Origin: G963678445 sp963678445
Lineage (GTDB): Bacteria > Hydrogenedentota > Hydrogenedentia > Hydrogenedentales > G963678445
Length of the DNA: 64,000 nucleotides
Reading direction: 5' to 3'
Assembly: GCA_963678445.1 (NCBI GenBank)
Contig: OY782877.1
Location: 4,402,001 to 4,466,000 of the forward strand
The position numbers and the translations under genes are program-made. This document shows positions 27,101 to 34,689 of this stretch, piece after piece; position 1 is the first letter of the stretch; every line of letters begins with the position of its first letter. The notes below the pieces were generated by a model that was given only the letters and a program-made list of their open reading frames with translations, did not search any database and was not told the origin of the DNA.

Positions 27101-30100
27101 GGAACGTCCTGTCGTTTTTGTGGATGTCGATAATACTTCGGGTATAGAGGATGGCGTCTCCTGGGCAACGGCGTTTACTACCATCCAGGAAGGCATTGAT
27201 GCCGCAGCGAGCAACGGTGGGGTGGATGTGTGGGTTGCACAAGGGAGCTACACCGGTAACGGCCGCACGGTGAAAATCGGTGGTGAGAATACAGAAAATG
27301 TCATTGAACTGCTGGAATGGACATACCTTTACGGTGGCTTCAACGGTACGGAAATGCAGCGCGATGAGCGGGATTGGGAAAAGAATACTACCATCATTGA
27401 TGGTGAAGGCCTACGTCGTTGTGTTGTTGCGCAGCATATTGTGTCATGTGTTTCTGTGTTTGATGGATTTGTGCTTCAAAATGGCAAGACTAGCGCATCG
27501 TCATATCGCTTTGGTGGCGGAATGTACAATTATGATACCTCACTGCTGTTGGCAAACTGCACTTTTTCGAGGAATACTGCCGAGCACCGTGGTGGTGGGA
27601 TATATAACGAAGATTCTTTGTTGACGTTGACGGACTGTGCCTTTTCTGACAACACTGCCGAGTACGGTTTCGGCGGTGGGATATATAACGAAGGTTCTTT
27701 GTTGACGTTGACGGACTGTACCTTCTCTGACAACACTGCCGAGTACCGTGGCGGTGGGATATATAACGAAGATTCTTTGTTGACGTTGACGGACTGTACC
27801 TTTTTTGACAACACTGCCGACTACAGTGGCGGTATGTATAACAACTATTCCTCATTGACGTTGACGGACTGTACCTTCTCTGCAAATGATGGTAGCGGTA
27901 TGTATAACACTTTCTCTTCAGCGACGTTGACGGGCTGTACCTTCTCTGCAAATGATGGTGGCGGTATGTATAACAACTATTCCTCATTGACGTTGACGGA
28001 CTGTACCTTCGCTAAAAATGTCGGTGGCGGTATGTCTAACAATTACAGCTCTTCACCGACGTTGACAGATTGCATCTTTTTAGAGAATACACGCCAAAAT
28101 GGTGGTGGGATGTACAATGTTGATTCTTCTCCGACATTGACGGACTGTAGTTTTTCAGGAAATACGGCTGGCAAGTCTGGTGGTGGGATGTACAATGTTA
28201 AAGATTGTTCACCGACGTTGACGGACTGTAGTTTTTCAGGAAATACGGCTACCGAATCTGGTGGCGGGATATACAACTATAAAGGTTCATCGCCGACATT
28301 GACGGACTGTAGTTTTTCAGGAAATGTGGCTACCGAGTCTGGTGGTGGGATGTACAACGAAGCCTTGTCTGTGCCAACATTGGGCCATTGTGCCTTTTCA
28401 GAGAATGTGGCTCAAAGTGGCGGTGGCGTGCACAATAATGGTTCTTCACCGGCGTTGACAGAGTGCACTTTCTTAGAAAATACGGCCCAAAATGGCGGTG
28501 GAATGTATAACGAGGAGTACTCCTCATCCGTATTGACAAATTGCAGTTTTTCAAAAAATACGGCTACCGAATCTGGTGGCGGAATGTACAGCAAAGAGTC
28601 CTTGCCAAAGTTGACCTATTGCACTTTTTCAGAGAATACAGCCCAAAATGGGGGGGGGCTATACAACACATCCGCTTCACCGGAATTGACGGACTGTATC
28701 ATCTGGGGTAATACGGCGAATTCGTATGGCGGTGGAATGTATAGTTTTTCCTCTTCGCCGAAGGCGTTCAACTGCACCTTTTCAGGGAATACGGCTAATG
28801 AGGCCGGTGGTGCGATCTATCATTGGAGCTACACCCCGTGGAATCCGACGGGCTGTTATACCCCGTTAAACCTGACAAACTGCATTGTTTGGGGGAACTC
28901 TTCTCCGAATAATCAAGGGATCCATAATGTAACTTCTGGTTGTTCTGTGGTTACGTATTCATGCGTTGAAGGTGGCTATGAAGGCATGGGCAATATCGAT
29001 ACCGATCCGCGCTTTGTCGATTTACCAAACGGGAACCTGCGACTACTTGCAGATTCGCCTTGTATTGATGCTGCGATTGCGGATGATGCACCGGCGGTAG
29101 ATATTCTCGGTACGCCACGTCCTCAAGGCCGTGGGGTGGATATAGGAGCGTATGAATATATAGCCTCGAATGCTCCGGTGGTGGCCACTCTGCTATCGTC
29201 GACTAATGATACAACGCCGACGTGGACTTGGACGTCAGGTGGTGACGGAAACGGTATGTATCGCTATCAGCTTGATGGCGAGTCGGGTGTGTGGACAGAA
29301 ACCACCGCTCTGGAGTACACCCCTGATTCCATTTTATCTGAGGGTATACACACATTATACGTTCAGGAATATAACGATGCGGGTAATTGGTCTTCGAGTG
29401 GTTTTATCAAGGTGACGCTAGATACAACACCGCCGAATGCGCCAATAGTGACGACTCCTTCTTCGCCGACCAATAATGCAATGCCAATGTGGACCTGGGT
29501 ATCGGGTAGAGATGGAAACGGCACGTATCGTTACCAGCTTGATGGTGAATCGGATGTGTGGACGGAAACCCAGGATGTTTCATATACGCCCGATACGGTA
29601 TTGCTAAACGGTGTGCATACGTTGTATGTGCAGGAGCGTGATGCTGCGGGTAACTGGTCTGCAAGCGGTTTCGCAAATGTTACGGTAGATACCACTTTTC
29701 CGAATGTGCCGGTAGTAACGACCTCGTCGTCGCCAACGAATGATGCAACCCCAACGTGGAGTTGGACGTCGGGTGGTGACGGCAACGGCATGTATCGTTA
29801 CCAGCTTGATGGGGAGGAGGGTGCGTGGATGGAAACTGTGGACTCCGAGTACATGCCTGCCACTACGTTGTCTGATGGCGCACATACGTTGTATGTGCAG
29901 GAACGCGATGCGGCGGGTAACTGGTCTTTGAGCGGTTCTGCTAGTGTGATGGTGGATGCCACTTCGCCGAATGCACCGGTAGTAACGGCGCCGACTTCGC
30001 CGATGAATGATACAACCCCAACGTGGACGTGGGTTTCGGGTGGAGCCGGCAATGGCATGTACCGTTACCAGCTTGATGGGGAGGAGGGTGCGTGGATGGA

Positions 30101-31598
30101 AACTGTGGACTCCGAGTACACGCCTGCTACGGTGTTGTCCGATGGCGCACATACGTTGTATGTGCAGGAATGCGATGCTGTGGGCAACTGGTCTCTGAGC
30201 GGTTCTGCAAGTGTGACGGTAGATACTACTTCGCCGAATGCGCCGGTGGTGACGGCTCCGTCTTCGCCGTCAACCGATACCACCCCAACGTGGACGTGGG
30301 TTTCGGGTGGAGCCGGCAATGGCATGTACCGTTACCAGCTTGACGGGGAGGAGGGTGTGTGGACAGAAACACAGGCCACGTCGTATACGCCTGCCGCTGC
30401 GTTGTCAGACGGCACGTATACGCTGTACGTGCAGGAATGTAATGCTGCGGGGACTTGGTCTTCGAGCGGTTCTGCAAGTGTCGAACTCTCCGAGAAATGC
30501 CCGGCAGTTGAATCCCCATCGTTTATCGATGCATCTGATGGACTGTACAGCGACCGTGTCGTCCTTAGCTGGAGTCCGGTTGCGGATGCTACGGAATATC
30601 AGGTCTACCGCGACGGCACGTCCATTTCAGACTGGATCGCGGAAACGCATTTTGATGATTACACTGCTTCTGCCCCCAAGGTCACATCCACAGGATGTTC
30701 AAGAGAAAGAACGGACTTCGTAACCCACGAATACCATGTTGTGGCGCGCAATACCTGCGGCAGTGAGAGCAGCATGGAGGTGTCGGATACAGGGTATCGA
30801 GGCGACAGTGCGACAAAAGCAATACCTCTCCAGTCCGAGGAGATTCGTGAGATGGTGTTTCCGATGGGGGGAGCGCAGGCCAATTCCTCCTTTGCATTGC
30901 GTATTGTACTTGAAGACGACGAAGTTGTTCCCGATAGCGTCTGGGCGACATTGGAAGGCACGGATTGGATTGAAGAAGGCGGCGCATGGCATTCCGCATA
31001 CCCCGGTGACAACAGCGACGGGTGGGCGGTGCTCACGCCAAGCGCGCCCTTGACGCCTGATACTGAAGTTCGTCTTACTGTTGGTGCATCCACAGTAAAC
31101 GGCCAGGAAATTGAACCGGTGACGCATATCTTTACCATCGACGATGCGTTAGATGCAGAGAATCCCCTGGTTGAAGAAGCTGCCTTTGGTTTTAGCGCCT
31201 TCTCCGATGCACCGGTATACACGCTTGGACCTGACGCGGTTTTCGACGAACCCGTACTGATTCAGCTTCCGCTTCCTGCAGAATACAATTTGGATGACTG
31301 CAAATTGTTTTACTACAGCGTTTCATCTGAGCATCCAGGCTGGTATCCCGCGGAGTATGTCAAGGGTTGGCTTGCTAGCCGGGGGCAAGTAATTACTGCA
31401 GAAGACGGGGCCGTATACCTCCAATTAGAAGTGAACCATGGAGGCATCGTGCAGATTGTCCATACAAATATTCAGTCTGCGGTTATTACTTCGGAGCCGC
31501 AATATTCCGACATGGGCGTATTTGCCCTGATATTCCTTGTGCTTGCCCTGTTGTCAAGCCGCCAGGCCGTCGTACTGGGAAGTAAAGCTGAAAAATAG
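24153..31598 (+). CDS. giant secreted beta-helix (PMP-like) surface protein
   Basis: Protein of 2481 residues with a signal peptide (ILCLLFCFFAIPAVA) and AGGAGG before the ATG. Three related modules begin near residues 29, 566 and 987 with VDVDNTS..DG.SWATA(Y/F)T. Each continues into beta-helix coils of the type GGGxYN..SSPxLTNCTFSENTA, similar to chlamydial polymorphic membrane protein motifs. Calcium-binding thrombospondin type 3-like Asp-rich repeats (DSDGDGIPDSEE) follow modules one and two. Next are five tandem 89-residue Ig-like units (29167-30495; TWTW, YRYQLDGE, LYVQ), an FN3-like domain, and a C-terminal hydrophobic stretch (MGVFALIFLVLALL) plus a basic end, like a sorting or anchor signal. 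Adhesion or polysaccharide binding is likely but unproven. Confidence 0.88.
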   Translation: MSRICRFAMILCLLFCFFAIPAVAVPSIWYVDVDNTSDTQDGTSWATAYTSIQNAINAATRAGVSAENPAELWVAEGRYSDGGRIVTIEGVDTENVIELAAHVHIYGGFNGTEMARDERDWENNTTIIDGEGKYRCVVAQNIAMNTATLDGVTLQNGSIALYGDVASRVNSGGGLFNYKSSLTVMNCTFLKNKAKAGGGGVYNSGSSSPVLTNCTFLENCSDFGAGVYNSESSSPMLTNCTFSENRADSYGGGIRNRDSSPVLMDCTFSENRAGSYGGGMCNISSLPTLTNCIFFKNSSDVGGGIYNSNSSSATLTNCAFSENRADSHGGGMRNYISSPVLTNCTFSWNTARYGAGMSNRDSSSPVLMNCTFSENSAGTDGDGIYNSESSLPRLKNCILWGSDEQIYNNGNDAAAVVTYSDIQQAAGVYPGTGNINVLPSFTALGEHALRLVPGSPCIDVGTTTGAPDTDILGTARPQGAGVDMGAYEYFPDQDSDNNGVSDRVEGDIDRDGDGVADLLDLDNDGDGLRDDMEGMSDPDGDGTPNYNDMDSDGDGIPDSEERPVVFVDVDNTSGTEDGASWATAFTTIQAGIDAAFENGGAEVWVAAGVYTGNGRTVDIGDEDTENVIEVTEWAHIYGGFSGTETARDERDWVKNGTIIDGTRKRRCVIAQHIAAGAATFDGFTLQKGSPRALYKTACSGGGLYNYCSLLAVANCNFSENSAGADGGGIYNVSSSLTLTNCSFLRNSASAGGGIYNAESSSPILINCVFSENSVRFRGGGIHNNASSPVLMNCTFWKNDASIHGKGVYNSSASSPVLTNCILWGSNDQICNDGSDSSPVITYSDVQQSSGVYPGEGNINAMPQISKCGEHPWRIALGSPCIDAGTATAAPDTDIFGTVRPLGVGVDMGAHEYVGNEDSDCNGVPDKEEGGGDIDEDGIVDAVDLDNDGDGLRDDIEGMGDIDGDGIPNYDDTDSDGDGISDSEERPVVFVDVDNTSGIEDGVSWATAFTTIQEGIDAAASNGGVDVWVAQGSYTGNGRTVKIGGENTENVIELLEWTYLYGGFNGTEMQRDERDWEKNTTIIDGEGLRRCVVAQHIVSCVSVFDGFVLQNGKTSASSYRFGGGMYNYDTSLLLANCTFSRNTAEHRGGGIYNEDSLLTLTDCAFSDNTAEYGFGGGIYNEGSLLTLTDCTFSDNTAEYRGGGIYNEDSLLTLTDCTFFDNTADYSGGMYNNYSSLTLTDCTFSANDGSGMYNTFSSATLTGCTFSANDGGGMYNNYSSLTLTDCTFAKNVGGGMSNNYSSSPTLTDCIFLENTRQNGGGMYNVDSSPTLTDCSFSGNTAGKSGGGMYNVKDCSPTLTDCSFSGNTATESGGGIYNYKGSSPTLTDCSFSGNVATESGGGMYNEALSVPTLGHCAFSENVAQSGGGVHNNGSSPALTECTFLENTAQNGGGMYNEEYSSSVLTNCSFSKNTATESGGGMYSKESLPKLTYCTFSENTAQNGGGLYNTSASPELTDCIIWGNTANSYGGGMYSFSSSPKAFNCTFSGNTANEAGGAIYHWSYTPWNPTGCYTPLNLTNCIVWGNSSPNNQGIHNVTSGCSVVTYSCVEGGYEGMGNIDTDPRFVDLPNGNLRLLADSPCIDAAIADDAPAVDILGTPRPQGRGVDIGAYEYIASNAPVVATLLSSTNDTTPTWTWTSGGDGNGMYRYQLDGESGVWTETTALEYTPDSILSEGIHTLYVQEYNDAGNWSSSGFIKVTLDTTPPNAPIVTTPSSPTNNAMPMWTWVSGRDGNGTYRYQLDGESDVWTETQDVSYTPDTVLLNGVHTLYVQERDAAGNWSASGFANVTVDTTFPNVPVVTTSSSPTNDATPTWSWTSGGDGNGMYRYQLDGEEGAWMETVDSEYMPATTLSDGAHTLYVQERDAAGNWSLSGSASVMVDATSPNAPVVTAPTSPMNDTTPTWTWVSGGAGNGMYRYQLDGEEGAWMETVDSEYTPATVLSDGAHTLYVQECDAVGNWSLSGSASVTVDTTSPNAPVVTAPSSPSTDTTPTWTWVSGGAGNGMYRYQLDGEEGVWTETQATSYTPAAALSDGTYTLYVQECNAAGTWSSSGSASVELSEKCPAVESPSFIDASDGLYSDRVVLSWSPVADATEYQVYRDGTSISDWIAETHFDDYTASAPKVTSTGCSRERTDFVTHEYHVVARNTCGSESSMEVSDTGYRGDSATKAIPLQSEEIREMVFPMGGAQANSSFALRIVLEDDEVVPDSVWATLEGTDWIEEGGAWHSAYPGDNSDGWAVLTPSAPLTPDTEVRLTVGASTVNGQEIEPVTHIFTIDDALDAENPLVEEAAFGFSAFSDAPVYTLGPDAVFDEPVLIQLPLPAEYNLDDCKLFYYSVSSEHPGWYPAEYVKGWLASRGQVITAEDGAVYLQLEVNHGGIVQIVHTNIQSAVITSEPQYSDMGVFALIFLVLALLSSRQAVVLGSKAEK
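25621..25836 (+). repeat. thrombospondin type 3-like Ca-binding segment 1
   Basis: Encodes alternating DxDxDG loops (DSDNNGVSDR, DRDGDGVADLLDL, DSDGDGIPDSEE) between beta-helix modules one and two. Confidence 0.8.
26893..27105 (+). repeat. thrombospondin type 3-like Ca-binding segment 2
   Basis: A near copy of segment 1 (DSDCNGVPDKEE, DIDGDGIPNYDD, DSDGDGISDSEE) between modules two and three, showing that the whole module plus linker was duplicated. Confidence 0.8.
29167..30495 (+). repeat. five tandem Ig-like repeats of about 267 bp
   Basis: Units start near 29167, 29436, 29700, 29967 and 30234. Units three and four share long identical DNA runs (for example around 29795-29855 and 30060-30120), so they were duplicated or converted recently. 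Confidence 0.85.
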
Positions 31599-31675
31599 GA
31601 GTAATTCATCTTTTCAAAAATCGGATAGACGCCCGTTTTTATCTTAGCCAATTGCGTCTACTATCCATGCTATTT

Positions 31676-31719
31676 TTTCGCCCTTGTCCTTACGAAAGAT
31701 TCTGAGGACAAGGGCGAAA
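31676..31719. other. perfect 15-bp hairpin after the beta-helix gene
   Basis: TTTCGCCCTTGTCCT (31676-31690) pairs with AGGACAAGGGCGAAA (31705-31719). No T run follows downstream on the plus strand, but the position fits a transcript-end structure. Confidence 0.6.
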
Positions 31720-31803
31720 TGTGGAGTTACTGCCATCTGCTCTAGAGAGCATACATTGAACGATGCTGTTTGAGGAGTGTCGTTGACAAGTTTATTTTGT
31801 GGA

Positions 31804-31832
31804 TTGACAAGTTTGTGGTAAAGCCCTACTAT
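31804..31832 (+). promoter_or_regulatory. sigma-70 promoter of the CBS gene
   Basis: TTGACA (31804-31809), a 17-base spacer and TACTAT (31827-31832). A second TTGACAAGTTT stands 21 bases upstream at 31783, a direct repeat that could be an operator or a spare -35 box. Confidence 0.75.
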
Positions 31833-31870
31833 GGAATGTGGTGTACATGTGTGCAAAAAGGAGGGTCGCC

Positions 31871-32257
31871 ATGTTCCCTGCGAAGAAGATTATGACAACA
31901 GATGTGGTTACGGTGGATGAGCATACGCCGGTGTATGCAGCGATACGCTTGTTGGTGGAGCATAATATTACGGGCTTGCCGGTTATCGATGGGGAGCATC
32001 ACCTGGTAGGCATCATTTCCGAGAAGGATTTGTTGGGGGCGTTGTATAACTCGCGTATCCGGGAATCCACGGTGGGGGCGATGATGACACGGGAGGTAAC
32101 TACCTTTCGTGAGGATAGTGACCTGATTGATATCTGTGAGGCGATGATAGCGGGGAATTTCAGGCGGGTTCCTATCGTGAATAAGGGGAAACTGGTGGGG
32201 CTTGTTTCCCGACGTGATATCATCAAGTTCATCCTGCATTTGCGTCAGGAAGATTAG
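31871..32257 (+). CDS. tandem CBS-domain protein
   Basis: ATG 31871 is chosen because AAGGAGG lies just upstream; the frame extends to 31838. The 128-residue protein is two CBS domains and little else. The first reads IMTTDVVTVDEHTPVYAAIR, HNITGLPVID, LVGIISEKDLL; the second MMTREVTTFREDSDLIDICE, NFRRVPIV, LVGLVSRRDII. CBS pairs bind adenosine ligands such as AMP or ATP and regulate partner proteins. No fused catalytic domain is present, so its target must be encoded separately. A strong promoter and a terminator frame the gene, so it is probably monocistronic. Confidence 0.93.
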   Translation: MFPAKKIMTTDVVTVDEHTPVYAAIRLLVEHNITGLPVIDGEHHLVGIISEKDLLGALYNSRIRESTVGAMMTREVTTFREDSDLIDICEAMIAGNFRRVPIVNKGKLVGLVSRRDIIKFILHLRQED

Positions 32258-32300
32258 GGGGGCCTGGGGGAATACAGAAAAGAAAGCCCTCTTTTTTTAT
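32256..32300 (+). terminator. intrinsic terminator of the CBS gene
   Basis: AGGGGGGC pairs (with G-T wobbles) with GCCCTCT, followed by a T7 run, directly at the stop codon. Confidence 0.7.
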
Positions 32301-32363
32301 TTAAGCGTTTATAGAATGATATCGCTTTATCAAAATCTATATGTTTCTGCGGTTGCTTCAAAC

Positions 32364-32393
32364 AACTAAAGCGGTCGCTGGACCACTTTAGTT
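32364..32393. repeat. solo terminal hairpin of the dispersed repeat (R9)
   Basis: AACTAAAGCGGTC and GACCACTTTAGTT form a 13-bp arm with one mismatch around GCTG. This is the right-end palindrome of the repeat family, present here without the rest. Confidence 0.75.
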
Positions 32394-32704
32394 TATTATT
32401 TTGTGTATTTTTGTTGACACTGGAGTAGTGAATTCTTCAGTTTATGGATACATAGCTGCTTCTTTTCTGCTCTGCTTTCTCTATCTAAATATATGTGTTT
32501 TTCTGATTTTTTTCTGTATTGAATTATTCAAATGGATCAAGTTCTGCCATATTGAGACAAGAATGTATAGATATATTGTATCCTCCTTCTTTTTTTGGTA
32601 CGCTAATAGGACAGCTTTCGCGCGCTCTGTATTATTTTCGGAGGCGCTATTTGTAAAGATTGCGGGGTAGTTTTATAAGAAGTTTCATAGAATGGGAGTA
32701 CCTT
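32394..32704. other. AT-rich non-coding stretch before the PilZ gene
   Basis: It is visibly richer in A and T than its surroundings, with several short ORFs in low-complexity hydrophobic codons and no ribosome site. It may hold the promoter of the PilZ-receiver pair. Nothing definite is assigned. Confidence 0.45.
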
Positions 32705-33220
32705 ATGCCGCAGAAAATTCCTAACTTACGACACAATCGTCGCGTGGACAATGAAGATATGTTTGTGAGTGCAGATGAGCGCTCGATCACGCGGGGGCGG
32801 CGTGCTGCACCCCGTACCCAAGTATGTCGCCCTGCATTGATATGGCAGCAAGATGCACCCGATGAAAAGCGACAGGGGGTGGTGCTGGATTTGAATCCGC
32901 GTGGGATGCGTATCCGCATGTTGGAACAGTTTGAGGTTGGGACCGAACTGATGGTACAGTTGATGCGGGATGACGGGTTTCGTGAACCTTTATCTCGAGA
33001 GCTTCGGGTGCGGGTAGTGCGTACGGTCAGTACGGATGATGGCTTTGTGGATCATGGTGTGCAGATAGCGGTTGAGAAAATAACGCGTACGGTTGCGTCT
33101 ACCACACGAGTGAGTAGGCCGGTGCTGGCGTCCCGAAAGACAAAAAAAACACGTATGTATTCGTTGGATTATACGATTGATGAAAACGGCATTCGTCGTT
33201 CAGGGAGGGACCGTGGCTAG
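32705..33220 (+). CDS. PilZ-domain-like protein (possible c-di-GMP receptor)
   Basis: ATG 32705 has GGGAG upstream and gives 171 residues. The region RRAAPRTQVCRPALIW carries a PilZ-like RxxxR pattern, and GVVLDLNPRGMRIRM carries the second motif (D/N-x-S/N-x-x-G); the usual Ser is Asn here. The following beta strands (GTELMVQL, RVVRTVSTDDGFVDHGVQIAV) fit the PilZ barrel. Such domains bind cyclic di-GMP and often tune motility or surface polysaccharides. The basic C-terminal tail of about 45 residues has no known match. It overlaps the next gene, a CheY-like receiver, by eight bases. Confidence 0.75.
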   Translation: MPQKIPNLRHNRRVDNEDMFVSADERSITRGRRAAPRTQVCRPALIWQQDAPDEKRQGVVLDLNPRGMRIRMLEQFEVGTELMVQLMRDDGFREPLSRELRVRVVRTVSTDDGFVDHGVQIAVEKITRTVASTTRVSRPVLASRKTKKTRMYSLDYTIDENGIRRSGRDRG

Positions 33221-33596
33221 TCTGAAGATTCTTATTGTGGATGATGAGCCGGATGTAGTGGAATTGCTTGAGCATACACTGCAACCAGAGGGCTTTGAAG
33301 TAGTTAAGGCATATGATGGCATTGGGGCCTTAGATTTGGTTGGTTCTGAGAAACCGGATCTAATCTTACTCGACATTATGATGCCTATGATGAGTGGCTA
33401 TGAGGTTTGTGAACAGATTAAGGCAAACCCGGAGACACAGAATATTCCCGTGCTCTGTCTTTCTTCAGCACATACGCCGGATGCACGGGCACAGAGTTTG
33501 CGGGCAGGAGCTGTTGAATTGGTAACGAAGCCCTTTTTACCTGCGGAACTGATTGCTCAGATTCGCCGTCATTTGCCCAGCGAAGAGGTAGCATAG
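33213..33596 (+). CDS. single-domain response regulator (CheY-like receiver)
   Basis: The GTG start at 33213 overlaps the end of the PilZ-type gene, with GGGAGGG before it; a longer frame from 33177 lies inside that gene. The 127-residue protein is one receiver domain: ILIVDDEPDVVEL (acidic pocket), LILLDIMMPMMSGYEV with phospho-acceptor Asp54, LCLSSAHT (switch Ser/Thr) and LVTKPF (conserved Lys-Pro). No output domain is present, so it acts by binding a partner. No histidine kinase is adjacent. Translational coupling suggests joint work with the PilZ-type protein. Confidence 0.92.
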   Translation: MASLKILIVDDEPDVVELLEHTLQPEGFEVVKAYDGIGALDLVGSEKPDLILLDIMMPMMSGYEVCEQIKANPETQNIPVLCLSSAHTPDARAQSLRAGAVELVTKPFLPAELIAQIRRHLPSEEVA

Positions 33597-33644
33597 AAAA
33601 AGAGAGCATCGTAGCACCTTGTGTGCAGAATACCGTATATTTAG

Positions 33645-33679
33645 AAAGACGTCTTTATTTCGGATAAAGACGTCTTTTT
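33645..33679 (+). terminator. strong intrinsic terminator after the receiver gene
   Basis: AAAGACGTCTTTAT and ATAAAGACGTCTTT pair perfectly over 14 bp around TTCGG, followed by T's. It ends the PilZ-receiver transcript. Confidence 0.88.
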
Positions 33680-33743
33680 GTATACAAATAAGGAGCGTAA
33701 ATGAACAATGTCGCTGAAAAAACGATGGCGGAGCAAAGGGGAA

Positions 33744-34328
33744 TTACTTCGTTTTTTCCGCAATATAAATGTAACAGGGGGGGAAGTTTTTCCAAATGAT
33801 GGAGGAACGGGTAACGCGTCCAAACTTCTCGTTTAGTTTTTCTTTGAAAAAGCGTTTGCCCAGAGGCATCCAGGCGCTAAATGTATAGCCAAAGGTGAGG
33901 AAACGTCCACCGGGATGGAGTACGTCATAGGTGGCGTCCAGAATACTGTCCTGCAAGGGCGCATCGAAACGCGACCAGGGAAGTCCGGAAACAATAACGT
34001 CGCAGCCGTCAAAGCCTTCCTTTTGAAGGTGTTTGAGAGCATTCTCCGCTGAGTCATGTATGACATTGGCGGTAGGGCAGGCCTCCTTAGTCGCTTTGAC
34101 GAAGGCTTCATTAACCTCCAGAGCTACAAAGAAAGCATCCTCGGGCTTTTTGTGCAAAATGGCCTTGGTGAAAACGCCGGAGCCAGGACCGTATTCGACG
34201 ATGACATGGGCGTCAGGTAGTTGCGCCATATCGGTAACGGCTTCTGCTAATCGTTGACTGCTGGGGGCCACAGCCCCGGTACTACGATTTGCGCGTATGA
34301 CTTCCTTCATAAATGTAAGCGTGGACAC
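33744..34328 (-). CDS. SAM-dependent methyltransferase, phospholipid N-methyltransferase (PmtA)-like
   Basis: GTG 34328 is chosen because AGGGAG lies eight bases upstream; the frame extends to 34433. The protein has 194 residues. STGAVAPSSQRLAEAVTDMA followed by VIVEYGPGSGVFTKAIL is the characteristic opening of the PmtA/KsgA-like group, with GPGSG as the SAM-binding loop. CDVIVSGLPWSRF corresponds to motif IV. LHPGGRFLTFGYT follows. It would methylate phosphatidylethanolamine or a related amine at the membrane; rRNA dimethylase activity is a weaker alternative given the motif IV form. It is divergent from mtnA. Confidence 0.75.
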   Translation of the reverse strand: MSTLTFMKEVIRANRSTGAVAPSSQRLAEAVTDMAQLPDAHVIVEYGPGSGVFTKAILHKKPEDAFFVALEVNEAFVKATKEACPTANVIHDSAENALKHLQKEGFDGCDVIVSGLPWSRFDAPLQDSILDATYDVLHPGGRFLTFGYTFSAWMPLGKRFFKEKLNEKFGRVTRSSIIWKNFPPCYIYIAEKTK

Positions 34329-34689
34329 CGTGATTTCTCCCTCATGGGAATTTCCCCAAATTGTGAATGCTACCGTAGGTGCTTGTTTGATTTTTCGTAT
34401 TGTGCCACAGGATACCTTGTTAATACAAAACACATTGATATTTATATTAAAGCGTTTCTTTTAAACTTCATAGTTGCCTGAATCTATATAAGACGCTCAA
34501 GTTATTGTCTTTTCGAAAATGTGAATAATGTTGTTATTTTAGCATCGTTCCAGTGGGTTTAAACGGGGGGCGAGTTGTCTTTTCATGAAGACATGCGGTA
34601 GCATGCGGTGAAACTATATTAATCCAATTACGTTCTCCTTCTTGCGGCCACGTTGGGCGGCAAGTGGTTTGATGAAAGGAAATAATCGC
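34329..34689. other. divergent gap between methyltransferase gene and mtnA
   Basis: It holds short inverted repeats GTCTT-AAGAC near 34577-34592 and CATGC-GCATG just after, upstream of mtnA. No SAM riboswitch pattern was recognised. It must contain promoters for both genes, but none stands out. Confidence 0.45.

Noticed and set aside
27490..28594. Several opposite-strand ORFs across the beta-helix gene with repeating Tyr-Ile-Pro-Pro
   Set aside because: Antisense shadows of the GGGxYN coils.
31676..31719. Terminator for the giant gene
   Set aside because: The stem is perfect but no T run follows on the plus strand, so only a hairpin is claimed.
32401..32670. 89-residue hydrophobic plus-strand ORF before the PilZ gene
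   Set aside because: No ribosome site, low-complexity hydrophobic codons produced by an AT-rich stretch.
34500..34689. SAM riboswitch before mtnA
   Set aside because: Short inverted repeats are present but the conserved SAM-I core is not seen.
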